A program made the translations under genes and the position numbers. A model generated the notes under the pieces. The model was given only the letters and a program-made list of their open reading frames with translations, made no database searches and was not told where the DNA came from. DNA of 64,000 bases from Planktothricoides raciborskii GIHE-MW2 (lineage in GTDB: Bacteria > Cyanobacteriota > Cyanobacteriia > Cyanobacteriales > Laspinemataceae), in the NCBI RefSeq assembly GCF_040564635.1, contig NZ_CP159837.1, positions 6,745,001 to 6,809,000 on the forward strand, read 5' to 3'. The first letter of the stretch is position 1; every line of letters begins with the position of its first letter. Shown piece by piece: positions 38,873-47,610 of the stretch.

Positions 38873-39105
38873 ATAGATTTTTTCTGGAGATTGATTGCTT
38901 TGAGCAAACAGCAAAGGGACAGTATATCCTTTCCGCAGATGAAATGCCGGTTTTTGTCAGAAGCGGAAGCATCGCCCCAGCAGATCAATGATTTGATCGA
39001 CGATTTGATCTACCGACAAAAAGGTCAGTCCGGCTAAGGTTCGGCATCATCTAAGTCATGTTCTGTGTAAATTAGGCGCAGGCAACCGCACAGAGGCGGC
39101 AGGCA

Positions 39106-40845
39106 ATGATGGCGGTGCGATCGGATTTATTAAATAACCTGGGCAATTGGGCAAAATTAGTTATATTAGGGACGAACGACGAACGCGGTCAAAAATATCC
39201 GTTATCCCATTTATCAAATCGATTCTTTTTTTTTTCAATGAAACTTTATCCCAATTTATTTGCTTATCTCAACGATGCTCCGGTGGCTTCCCTGGATTTA
39301 CCTGTGAAAGCCAAGAATCGTCCCGTGGTGATTGATGATGGCAAATCCCATCGTGTTGTTGGTTTAATTCATCGATCCGCCCAAGTTTATGAGATTGGCT
39401 TTCCCTATCTTTTGCCAGAGGATATTGATAGTCATGCTACCCCCGGAGATGCTTTAGTCAAAAAGTGGCAGTTATCCTTGCATTCTCAAGATTCATCATC
39501 CCTTGGCCGCTTGTTGGTGGCTGATGAAGTGTTTGATGGAGCCGCATTAGAAGAGGAAAAACAGTGGCAGGAAAGCTGGAATCAGAAGTTAGGCGATCGC
39601 CTCGATGAAGGGGTTTCTCTGATGCTGAAAACCTTGGTGGGGTTATTTAACAGTTTGGGACAAAACTGCACCAGTCATCTCACCAGTCATCAGTTTGACA
39701 TTGATTTATCCCAACTGAATCAGCACCTTGATAATATTGATATTCGGGAAGCTACGTTACCCCTGGTGGTAAGCCTGAATCGTCGGTATAATTTGCATAA
39801 GAAATTACAGAAAATTACCCCAAATTTGCGCCATCAACTGAGACGACGCACGGAAACTATGCGAGTAAGCGATATTCAAGAAATGGATGCTTATTCTATG
39901 AGAGATTATATTCGCCGTCCGGGGAGAAGCGCGGCGGAAAAAGCTGGGGTAAAACAAGAGTTAACCGGGGTGAATCGCTATGCGGATTATAATACGGCGG
40001 AAAATAAATTTTTGCTGTATTTTGCCGGACGCTTGCTGCATGGGGAGTGCGATCGCTATGAAAAAAGTAATGCCCAGCAATATCGCTCGGAAGTTGTGCA
40101 GCTGCGAGCTTTAATCGCTCGCTTAAAACAACAATGCCGTCAAGAAAATACGCGAGTGTTTACGGAGAAAACATACCAATTTACTCAACCCAATCACGTT
40201 TTACTCAAAGATCCGATTTATCGCAGCTTTTACAAAGCTTATTTAGACTATATTAGCCATAAGCAAGAAAAAGAACAAGTTTGGCCATTTAGAAACCAAA
40301 TATTAGCCGACGCGTTTTATTTATTTATGACAGCGGCATTGCTCCGTTTTCCCGAAAATCAGATAGACTCGACCGTGATTGCTTGTCGGAGGAATCCCGA
40401 TCTCGGCCATTACTTAATTCTGGATAAATCCGTGCCGACTATTCGCGCTGCGATCGATCATCAACCTTATTTGATTCGGTTACACCGACCAGAAAAACAT
40501 CACCCTCAATGTGATTGGATGTTGACAGTTAAATCAGCCAAAGACACCGCCGAATTCGGGAAATTTCATTTACCGATTTGGGTCTTTTGGTATGCCCCAG
40601 ATGAATCGGCGATCGCCCACGCGGAAAAATATCTGAATCAATTTAATGATTCATCCATTGGCTTAATCTTTTATTTGCAAAGAACCGCCAAAAAATATTC
40701 TGCCAAAGGAGATGTGGGATATTCACCCACCGGCAAAATTTGGATGTTTCAACTGCCCGCTGCCATTGAATCATTCGGTTTTTCCACTTCCGTCGATTTC
40801 CTCACGGAATTTTTACAGCGGTTATTATTTTTGTCGATGAGATAA
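39106..40845 (+). CDS. Large protein with a DUF2357-like region
   Basis: The 579-residue protein is soluble and has no signal peptide. Its middle (NRYADYNTAENKFLLYFAGR, followed by a coiled region and PNHVLLKDPIYRSFYKAYLD) resembles DUF2357 proteins, which are often found with McrB-like AAA proteins in restriction or defence loci. No such partner is adjacent. Two starts are possible: ATG 39106 with weak context, or ATG 39238 (MKLYPNLFAYLNDAP), which would remove 44 residues including a phenylalanine-rich stretch. The family link is tentative and no nuclease motif has been checked by structure. Confidence 0.55.
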   Translation: MMAVRSDLLNNLGNWAKLVILGTNDERGQKYPLSHLSNRFFFFSMKLYPNLFAYLNDAPVASLDLPVKAKNRPVVIDDGKSHRVVGLIHRSAQVYEIGFPYLLPEDIDSHATPGDALVKKWQLSLHSQDSSSLGRLLVADEVFDGAALEEEKQWQESWNQKLGDRLDEGVSLMLKTLVGLFNSLGQNCTSHLTSHQFDIDLSQLNQHLDNIDIREATLPLVVSLNRRYNLHKKLQKITPNLRHQLRRRTETMRVSDIQEMDAYSMRDYIRRPGRSAAEKAGVKQELTGVNRYADYNTAENKFLLYFAGRLLHGECDRYEKSNAQQYRSEVVQLRALIARLKQQCRQENTRVFTEKTYQFTQPNHVLLKDPIYRSFYKAYLDYISHKQEKEQVWPFRNQILADAFYLFMTAALLRFPENQIDSTVIACRRNPDLGHYLILDKSVPTIRAAIDHQPYLIRLHRPEKHHPQCDWMLTVKSAKDTAEFGKFHLPIWVFWYAPDESAIAHAEKYLNQFNDSSIGLIFYLQRTAKKYSAKGDVGYSPTGKIWMFQLPAAIESFGFSTSVDFLTEFLQRLLFLSMR

Positions 40846-41439
40846 ATTAACTATGTGATTGTTGATTGTTGCCTGTTGTTGTTGATTGTTGATTGTTGAT
40901 TGTTGATTGTTGATTGTTGATTGGGGAAAGGGGAACAGTTATCAGGAGCCACTGCGATCTTGGGGTCTCCCCAAGTCTAGCAAGTGGCGTGGAACGGGGA
41001 AAGTGAAAAGTGAAAAGTGAAAAGTGAAAAGTGAAAAGTGAAAAGTGAAACTAAATATCACTATTCACTATTAACTATTCACTATTCACTATTCACTCTC
41101 TCCTGAAGCTCCTCTGCTTCCCTGTTCCCTCTGTTCCCTGTTCCCTGTTCCCTGTTCCCTGTTGCCTGTTGTTGTTGATTGTTGATTGTTGATTGTTTAT
41201 TTCTCCGCAGCCTGCCCCCGCGAAAGCGGGGTTTTTTGTCCGCTCATCTCTAACCAATAACAAATAACCAATAACTAACAACAAACCAAAAATAAGACAG
41301 AACAAAGGACAAAGGACAAAGGACAAAGGACAAAGAACAAAGGACAAAGAACAACCAATTGGCCATTAAGTATGGTAATCTCTAAATCATTCCAGAAAAT
41401 CGAGCAAAAACGCCACAATATTTGAGAAAGGGGGCATTC
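40846..41439. repeat. Spacer built almost wholly of simple repeats
   Basis: In order: GATTGTT units (40858-40922), GTGAAAA units (about 41000-41050), CTATTCA units (about 41060-41098), CTGTTCC units (about 41121-41166), GATTGTT units again (41174-41200), and GGACAAA units (about 41300-41350). Several of these 7-nt units also occur at 26.6 kb. No gene is supported. Confidence 0.75.
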
Positions 41440-43161
41440 ATGGACGGTATAGCAATACTTAGAGATCAACAAGCTGACTTTATTAAAAGACTCAGTTCAA
41501 ATGCAGCGGTCTTGCATCAAATGAAAGATTATAAACTCACCGGCTATCATAGTGAGTTAATGGTTATTTCGGGTAGTTTGTTAAATCGATTACAAAAATT
41601 TTATACTCGACAAAAAGCAGAAAACTTACCCGATAATTACCAAAAATATATCGAAAAAGATGATTTTAAGCAAAAGCTGAAAAGTAGTTTTAGTAAATTA
41701 ATTGTTAAACAGTATTTAGATGATTTGATCCAAATTATTGATAAAAATAACAATTTATATTCTGAATATCCGGGAGATTTTTGTCTAACCTATCGACCTA
41801 ATTATCCAATTATTGTCAAGGGAAATTTTGGCAATAGAAACACTGTATCATGGTCATTAATTCCCGATGAAGTTGAACGAGATGGCGTGGTAGTGTTTGT
41901 GTTAATTGAAGAAGATTTCGAGCGAGATAAGTATCAATATAATTTGATTTTAGCCGGTTTTTTGCCGACGGAAATGCTCGAAGGTGCTCCGCACCCCGGC
42001 GCAGGCCGCGATCGCACTCAGCCAATAATTAGAGTAACAATTCAGGATCTTCTTTATGGCGGTGGGTTGAAAAGTTATTTAACATCTTATGTAACATCTG
42101 GTGCAGGGGTGATGCCGAAAGTACCTTCCCTCAGCCTACCAAATGACCTAGAGAGTTCAACTTCACCAACCAAATGGATTTGCACCCAAACCCTGAGTGA
42201 TGAAAAATCTCTATTGTGTCTGGCAATTACCGGCGAAGGTGCTCCGCACTGCGGCATAGGCCGCGATCGCCTAGGGTCGGGGCAGTCACCAAAACTCGCT
42301 TGTGCGGGGTTAGATCAATGGTTGAAAATTTGGGATTTATCCACGGGACAAGTGGAACAAACGATTTCGGAACACCGTTATCCGGTTTTTTCCTTAGATT
42401 TTAGTCCTGACGGCCAAACCTTAGCCGTTGCTTCAATGCACGAAACCATTGAACTGTGGGATTTAGGCAATGGCGATCGCCCTCCCACTTTGCAAAATAT
42501 TCTCGAAGGTCATTCTCTGGGTGTATTTTCTCTGCATTTCACCCCTGATGGAGAAATGCTGATTAGTCGGTCTTTGGAAGAAAGCATCAAAATTTGGGAT
42601 CTGAAAACCGGCGAACTAATTCAAACCCTGGATAGCCATGCGGGTCCAGTATGGTCGGAAGCCATTAGTCCTGATGGCAAACTGTTGGCCACGGGAAATT
42701 TAGATGAAAGTATTAAAATCTGGCATCTAGAAAAGAATTCCGGAAAATTAAACGTTTCTGAAGTTTGCGTTCTTAATGGTCATTCAGATGTGGTGCGTTG
42801 TCTGGCTTTTAGTCCCAATGGAAAGTTCTTAGCCAGTGGCAGTGCCGATCACACAATTAATCTTTGGCGTCTGGATCAATCCCCCGAAAATCCTTCTATC
42901 TTTGCCACCCTGAAAGGTCATACGAATATCGTTTATTGTTTAGCTTTTAGTCCTGATGGCAAATTTCTCGCCAGTGGCAGTGAGGATCGCACGATTAATA
43001 TTTGGCGTCTGGGCGAACGCACTAACAATTATGTCACCGCTTTAGAAGCCACTTTAACCGAACATTCTGGATTAGTTTGGGGCTTACAATTTACCCCAAA
43101 TGGCAAAACTCTGGTCAGTGGTTCTCAGGACGGAACGATTAAAATTTGGGATCAGTGTTAA
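41440..43161 (+). CDS. WD40-repeat protein with an unknown N-terminal domain
   Basis: The 573-residue protein has an N-terminal domain of about 230 residues (LRDQQADFIKRLSSNAAVLH, GDFCLTYRPNYPIIVKGNFG, YQYNLILAGFLPTEM) that I do not recognise, followed by about seven WD40 repeats forming a propeller (LDFSPDGQTLAVASMHETIE, LAFSPDGKFLASGSEDRTIN, and a final VSGSQDGTIKIWDQC). AAAGGGGG lies before ATG 41440. WD40 propellers act as scaffolds. Two in-frame 36-bp DNA repeats interrupt the protein at residues about 181-192 and 266-277 (EGAPHPGAGRDR and EGAPHCGIGRDR). Confidence 0.8.
   Translation: MDGIAILRDQQADFIKRLSSNAAVLHQMKDYKLTGYHSELMVISGSLLNRLQKFYTRQKAENLPDNYQKYIEKDDFKQKLKSSFSKLIVKQYLDDLIQIIDKNNNLYSEYPGDFCLTYRPNYPIIVKGNFGNRNTVSWSLIPDEVERDGVVVFVLIEEDFERDKYQYNLILAGFLPTEMLEGAPHPGAGRDRTQPIIRVTIQDLLYGGGLKSYLTSYVTSGAGVMPKVPSLSLPNDLESSTSPTKWICTQTLSDEKSLLCLAITGEGAPHCGIGRDRLGSGQSPKLACAGLDQWLKIWDLSTGQVEQTISEHRYPVFSLDFSPDGQTLAVASMHETIELWDLGNGDRPPTLQNILEGHSLGVFSLHFTPDGEMLISRSLEESIKIWDLKTGELIQTLDSHAGPVWSEAISPDGKLLATGNLDESIKIWHLEKNSGKLNVSEVCVLNGHSDVVRCLAFSPNGKFLASGSADHTINLWRLDQSPENPSIFATLKGHTNIVYCLAFSPDGKFLASGSEDRTINIWRLGERTNNYVTALEATLTEHSGLVWGLQFTPNGKTLVSGSQDGTIKIWDQC
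41980..42015 (+). repeat. 36-bp in-frame repeat inside the WD40 gene, copy 1
   Basis: GAAGGTGCTCCGCACC and CGGCGCAGGCCGCGATCGC together form a GC-rich unit with an internal inverted element. Length 36 is a multiple of three, and codon phase is kept, giving EGAPHPGAGRDR. A second copy lies at 42235. Confidence 0.8.
42235..42270 (+). repeat. 36-bp in-frame repeat inside the WD40 gene, copy 2
   Basis: Differs from copy 1 at four positions (for example CACTGCGGCATAGG in place of CACCCCGGCGCAGG) and gives EGAPHCGIGRDR in the same phase, at the start of the first WD40 repeat. Confidence 0.8.
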
Positions 43162-43206
43162 ATCAGTGTTAAAATATTAACCAATAGAGAATAACCAAAA
43201 ATAATT

Positions 43207-43470
43207 ATGTCTGAGCGCGAAACTGGCCGGATGGCATTAGAAAAACCACTAAATCCTTGGCATTATAAACCGTGGTGGTGTCAGCCCTGGTCGATTTTAT
43301 TAACCGGCATTACCATTATTGCAGGCAGTTGGTTACTATTTCATCGCGTCTGGGTGAGTGCGATCGTGGCAGTGCCCATATTAATTTGGATGGGTTTTTT
43401 CCTCCTGATTTGGCCAAAACTGATGATTCAAAGTGGCATTTTGGAGCAGTATAAAGCCAATTTAAAATAA
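43207..43470 (+). CDS. Small membrane protein (DUF6737-like)
   Basis: Eighty-seven residues: a conserved NPWHYKPWWCQPWSILLTG before two membrane helices (ILLTGITIIAGSWLLF, AIVAVPILIWMGFFLLIW) and a short tail. This resembles a small cyanobacterial family (DUF6737). The first ten residues (SERETGRMALE) are encoded by DNA resembling the dispersed repeat GTGCCGGATGGCATTA, so the N-terminus may be recent. It starts 45 bp after the WD40 stop. Confidence 0.65.
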   Translation: MSERETGRMALEKPLNPWHYKPWWCQPWSILLTGITIIAGSWLLFHRVWVSAIVAVPILIWMGFFLLIWPKLMIQSGILEQYKANLK

Positions 43471-43564
43471 TTATTTATTGGTTGTTAGTTGTTGGTTGTT
43501 AGTTGTTGGTTATTTGTTATTGGTTATTTCTTTGGTTGTTTTACTCAGAATAACGAATAATCAA

Positions 43565-43682
43565 TAGACAATTCTGGCAAAATTCTTAAAAGCCGATCGC
43601 GGTTGATCCGCCATATTGCATCCGCAACGCTTTTCGCGAACGGTTGGGGGGATCGAGATATTTATTTTGCCAGAATTGTCTA
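43565..43682. mobile_element. MITE-like element with 19-bp perfect terminal inverted repeats
   Basis: TAGACAATTCTGGCAAAAT at 43565-43583 and its exact complement at 43664-43682 bound a 118-bp element with TA at both outer ends. The core contains a GTTGGGGGGATCGAGAT segment also seen in the related copy at 47526-47610. There is no coding capacity. The size, perfect ends and family of copies fit a miniature inverted-repeat transposable element. Confidence 0.7.
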
Positions 43683-43769
43683 ATAACTAAGAACAACAAA
43701 TAACCACATCCAGAAAACTTATTTTCGCCTGGAAAGTCTTTAATAGAAGAAGAATAAAAGGTGACGGTT

Positions 43770-45473
43770 ATGAAACCTATTTTTTGGCATTCTTTAATAA
43801 TTGGGCTGAGTTTACTCCTGTCGCCGACTTTGCCTCCCTGGTTGGCTTCTGCTGCGGAGAACGTTACGGAAACAACCTCTAATGTAGAAGTTGAGGCAGA
43901 AGTTGAGGCAGAAGTTGAGGCTAATCCGCAGAATCAGGATTCATCGGTGACAGAGGAAAAACAGGAGGAGAGTGAATCCATTGACGAAACGTGCCAGATG
44001 GTGACAACAGAGGATGTTTCCCAGGAAGCTGAGACAGAAGTTGAAGATGCAGAAGACGCGGCAGCAAAAGCGGCAGCCGTTAGCGAAGCGTGCCGGATGG
44101 CATTACAACGACGGCAGGTTTTGATTGCGGCAGATAAATTATATTTGGCGGGAGATTATGCAGGGGCTAAGGCATTGTATCAACAAGTGAAACCGCCTTT
44201 TTCTGGAAATACTTTGTCCGATGAGTTTGCCGATCGCCCTGAACCGATTTATGACCCGGAACTTTTAGCCCCTGCGGGACAAGTGTATTGGCGGGAAGGC
44301 AATGCGGGAATTGAGCAAAAATTAGAAACGCGAATTTTTATCCCCTTGGAGTTATTGGTAGAAAAATATCCCGAATTTATTCCCGGTCATTTACTATTAG
44401 CCCAGGCTTTGCAGGACTATGACAAATTGCCACAAGCGGTGGAAGTGTTGAATCGTGCCACTACTCTTTATCCCCAACAAACGGATCTGTTGCGATCGCA
44501 AATTGATGTTTTGGTGAAAAGCAGACAGTGGTTAGAAGCGTCGATCGCCGCCCGTCAATTTGCGTTACTTAACCCAGACCACCCAGAGGCGAAAGAATTC
44601 GCAATTTTGGCCGAAGAAAATTATGATAAGTTCCGGTCTTATCTGAAAAAAATGATTACCGGAAATGCGATCGCTAATGTGATTACTGGGGCGGCTACTG
44701 TCGCCCTCACCGGCAATCCTTTGGGTGCTCTTTCGGCGGTAGAAACTTTGATGCTATTAGCCCAAGGTGAATCCGGTCTGGGCGATCGCATCGCTAACAA
44801 TGCGATCGAAAATCTGGAAATGGTCGAAGATGAAGAAATCGTTGCCTATATTAATGAACTAGGCCAAAAACTCGCCAAAGTATCGGGGCGCGATGATTTT
44901 GAGTATGAATTTCATGTGGTCTTAGATCCCAACTTAAACGCCTTTGCCCTGCCCGGTGGCAAAGTCTTTGTCAATGCTGGGGCGATTTACCACACCGAGT
45001 CAGAAGCCGAACTCGCCGGTTTACTCACCCATGAATTAGCCCACGCGATTTTATCCCACGGATTTCAAATGGTGACTCATGGCAACTTGGTGGAAAGTAT
45101 GACCCGCTTTGTACCCTTTGGCGGCACCATTGGCAATTTATTAGTCTTAGACTATAGCCGAGATATGGAACAGCAGGCGGATCTTTTGGGGACTCGAATG
45201 CTGGCAGCAGCAGACTATGCGGCGGATGGCTTACGCAACCTGATGGTGACATTAAATGAGCAATATGACGACAACAGCCCGGTTTTGAAAGCCTTATCCT
45301 CTCACCCGCCGACGAAAGAACGAATTGCTTATTTGGAAAGTTTGATTACTCGCGGTGGCTATAATCGTTATGCTTACGAGGGAGTAGAACGCCATCAACA
45401 AATCCGCCAGCGGGTTGCCAAATTACTCAAAGAAAAAAAGACCGATGATGAGGATATCCTCGAAATTGAATAA
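43770..45473 (+). CDS. M48-family metalloprotease, secreted, with N-terminal TPR-like region
   Basis: The 567-residue protein starts with a signal peptide (PIFWHSLIIGLSLLLSPTLPPW), has an acidic low-complexity region (VEVEAEVEAEVEANP from a small tandem DNA repeat), a helical TPR-like part (LYLAGDYAGAKALYQQVKPP, PGHLLLAQALQDYDKLPQAV), and a zinc protease domain with HELAH at 421-425 and a downstream EQQADLLGTRMLAAADY, in which the Glu is the third ligand. M48 proteases of this kind act in envelope quality control. AAAGGTG is positioned for ATG 43770. A copy of the repeat GCGAAGCGTGCCGGATGGCATTA encodes SEACRMAL at residues about 108-115. Confidence 0.88.
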   Translation: MKPIFWHSLIIGLSLLLSPTLPPWLASAAENVTETTSNVEVEAEVEAEVEANPQNQDSSVTEEKQEESESIDETCQMVTTEDVSQEAETEVEDAEDAAAKAAAVSEACRMALQRRQVLIAADKLYLAGDYAGAKALYQQVKPPFSGNTLSDEFADRPEPIYDPELLAPAGQVYWREGNAGIEQKLETRIFIPLELLVEKYPEFIPGHLLLAQALQDYDKLPQAVEVLNRATTLYPQQTDLLRSQIDVLVKSRQWLEASIAARQFALLNPDHPEAKEFAILAEENYDKFRSYLKKMITGNAIANVITGAATVALTGNPLGALSAVETLMLLAQGESGLGDRIANNAIENLEMVEDEEIVAYINELGQKLAKVSGRDDFEYEFHVVLDPNLNAFALPGGKVFVNAGAIYHTESEAELAGLLTHELAHAILSHGFQMVTHGNLVESMTRFVPFGGTIGNLLVLDYSRDMEQQADLLGTRMLAAADYAADGLRNLMVTLNEQYDDNSPVLKALSSHPPTKERIAYLESLITRGGYNRYAYEGVERHQQIRQRVAKLLKEKKTDDEDILEIE

Positions 45474-45717
45474 TTTTGGTTATTTGTTGTTTGTTGTTGG
45501 TTGTTTGTTGATGGTTGTTGGTTGTTTGTTGATGGTTGTTAGTGGTTGTTAGTTATTGGTTGTTAGTTACTGGTTGTTAGTTATTGATTATTCAATCCGG
45601 AATCCCCCAAACAACTTGCCAACAACAAACCAACAACAACCAAAGAATCCCTACCCCACAACCAACAAACAACAAAAGAATCCCTACCCAACAACCAACA
45701 AACAACAAACAACAAAA
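45474..45717. repeat. Inverted arrays of GGTTGTT units
   Basis: GGTTGTTxGTTGTT-type units (45476-45580) are followed by AACAAC/CAACAAAC units (about 45615-45715), so the whole can form a long imperfect hairpin. No gene. Confidence 0.7.
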
Positions 45718-46398
45718 TTAATTAAGATTTGCTTGAATCATTTTCTGACATTCGGCCACGGAAGCCCGTTGTTCCATTGCGGTGACAAGGGCTTCATAAG
45801 CTTTTAAGTTAGCTTCAATTAGGGTACGCGCTTGTAAAGCCGCCCAACGCGCTTTTAATTGAGCATTTATCGGGGTGTTAATTTGACTTAAAACTGCTTG
45901 CAATTTCAGCCGGTCTTCAGCCCCTCCAGTGGCGTTATCATAGGCGATGGTTTCGGCGGCAATGCCAGCCATCCAAACGGTGCAATAGCGATCGAGCATC
46001 TGCGCCGTGATTTGCCCTTTTTGCAGTTGTTCGTTGAGTTGGCGATCGTCAAATTGTACCCCGCCTTGGGCTGCCTGTCCTTGTTGGAAAGCTTCCCAAG
46101 CATTCAGGGCATAGCTACTAATGGGAATATCTAATAAGTAAGCGACCAAAAAGTGACCGGCTTCGTGCTTGATAATGCGTTCGCGATGTTCTGCCGAAGT
46201 CATTCTTGCCAACCAATCTAAGATTAAAGTTCCCCCTTGACCTTGCCAAGTAAAGCTGTCTACGGTGGCAAGTCCCAACAGGGTAAAAGTAGCAACTGCC
46301 GGAATTGTGGGAGATAAATTGACCAGTGGGCTCAGCAGGACAGAAAAAGTAGTCACAAAGACAGCGATCGCCGCTAAATTTATTGAAAGTTGGCTCAT
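45718..46398 (-). CDS. M41/FtsH-like peptidase-domain protein lacking the AAA domain
   Basis: The 226-residue protein has two N-terminal hydrophobic helices (LAAIAVFVTTFSVLLSPLV, AVATFTLLGLATVDSF) and a C-terminal helical zinc-protease-like domain with HEAGH at residues 78-82 (RIIKHEAGHFLVAYLL) and a downstream GGAEDRLKL where FtsH peptidases have the third metal ligand. The AAA ATPase part of FtsH is missing. Similar AAA-less proteins occur in cyanobacteria and plastids; their role is not known to me. Start ATG 46398. Confidence 0.75.
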   Translation of the reverse strand: MSQLSINLAAIAVFVTTFSVLLSPLVNLSPTIPAVATFTLLGLATVDSFTWQGQGGTLILDWLARMTSAEHRERIIKHEAGHFLVAYLLDIPISSYALNAWEAFQQGQAAQGGVQFDDRQLNEQLQKGQITAQMLDRYCTVWMAGIAAETIAYDNATGGAEDRLKLQAVLSQINTPINAQLKARWAALQARTLIEANLKAYEALVTAMEQRASVAECQKMIQANLN

Positions 46399-46499
46399 TT
46401 TTGGATAATTTCAGAGTATTTGTTAACTTTTATAACATTTGCGCCTTTCCCCGACAAGGCTGAATGGCGATTAGTCTCCTTGTATCTTTGTATTTTTGT

Positions 46500-47367
46500 A
46501 TCTTTGTCCTGATGGGCAGTTGGCTGCCAGCGCTTCTGAAGATGGCACGGTGCGTCTGTGGAATGTACAAGGACAATTGTTGCAAGAATTTCAAGACCCT
46601 CAAGCAATAAACCCGGTTTCTCCAACAAACCGGGTTTCTGTGAGTCCAGCGTATAGTGTGGACTTTAGCGCTGACGGTCAGACTTTGGTTGCCGCTTATA
46701 TGAATGGAAGCTTAAAACTTTGGCAGCTTGATGGCAAATTGATTAAAACGGTTAAGGGAGATCAAGGGGCGATTTATCGAGTGCGTTTTAGCCCGGACGG
46801 TCAGACGATCGCTACAGGAAATTACCTGAATACAGTGACGCTTTGGAGTGCAACGGGGGAAAAATTGCATCTTCTAACGGGACATAAAGAATCGATTTAT
46901 AGTATTCAGTTTAGTGCCGATAGTTAGTCCCTTGTTTCTGCCAGTAAAGATGGCACGATTAAAATTTGGACTCGTGACGGGGAAGAACGACAAACTCTGA
47001 TTGGCCATAGCACGATTACTTGGGATGCTACTTTTAGTCCTTATGGCCAAATTATTGCTTTCGGGGATGATAACAATTTAATTAAACTGTGGAATCAAAA
47101 CGGGGAAGAATTACAAACTTGGGACATACCGCTAAAGTTAATGGGGTTCAATTTAGTGCCGATGGTCAGAAGATTATTTCTGCGAGTGCCGATAAATCAA
47201 TTATTATTTGGACTTTAGATTTAGACAAATTAGCCATTTTGCAAAGATTAAGTATTAATGACCTGATGGGGCAGGCTTGTGATTGGGTGGCGGATTATCT
47301 CAATTATAATCCATTCGTGACGGAGCGCGATCGCCAAATTTGTGAAGGAATCACCACGGATGGTTAG
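46500..47367 (+). pseudogene. WD40-repeat protein remnant
   Basis: Blades of a WD40 propeller can be read with no start codon (first recognisable LCPDGQLAASASEDGTVRLW at about 46502), a TAG stop at 46925-46927 where CAG/Gln or another residue is expected in ADSxSLVSASKDGTIKIW, and a frameshift near 47115. After the shift the frame is HTAKVNGVQFSADGQKIISA ending DLMGQACDWVADYL...ERDRQICEGI, the usual C-terminus of cyanobacterial nSTAND/NACHT-WD40 proteins. The N-terminal effector and NTPase parts are lost. A GAAACCGGGTTTC repeat is inserted in frame at 46607-46641. Confidence 0.8.
46607..46641. repeat. GAAACCGGGTTTC palindrome inside the WD40 pseudogene
   Basis: AAACCCGGTTTCTCC and AACAAACCGGGTTTCTG are inverted arms. 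The insertion keeps the WD40 reading frame (NPVSPTNRVSV between two blades). Confidence 0.7.
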
Positions 47368-47525
47368 CCCTTCGCGAAGCGTGCCGGATGGCATTAGAAA
47401 TCCGGCGATATTTAGCTATTTTAATTTAGTTGCAGAAACCACTAACTAGCGATGTCTTGCGTTAACCTTTGCTACCAACTAACAACTGTCATAGAAACCA
47501 GGTTTTTTGGCGGCGATCGGTTCAA

Positions 47526-47610
47526 TAGACAAGAATGCAAAATTCTGGCTTCCAAGCCTCTTTTTTAAGGGTGGTTGGGGGGATCAATATGGTATTTTGC
47601 AATAAATCTA
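47526..47610. repeat. Degenerate copy of the MITE-like element
   Basis: Ends TAGACAAGAATGCAAAAT and ATTTTGCAATAAATCTA are imperfect counterparts of the 43565-43682 termini. The core includes GGTTGGGGGGATCAATAT, which matches the core of that element. Confidence 0.55.

Noticed and set aside
38846-39037. 63-codon frame and an alternative frame reading MPVFVRSGSIAP that recalls GH31 glycosidases
   Set aside because: The resemblance rests on about 12 residues, there is no start, and the region begins in a repeat; chance or an unidentifiable relic.
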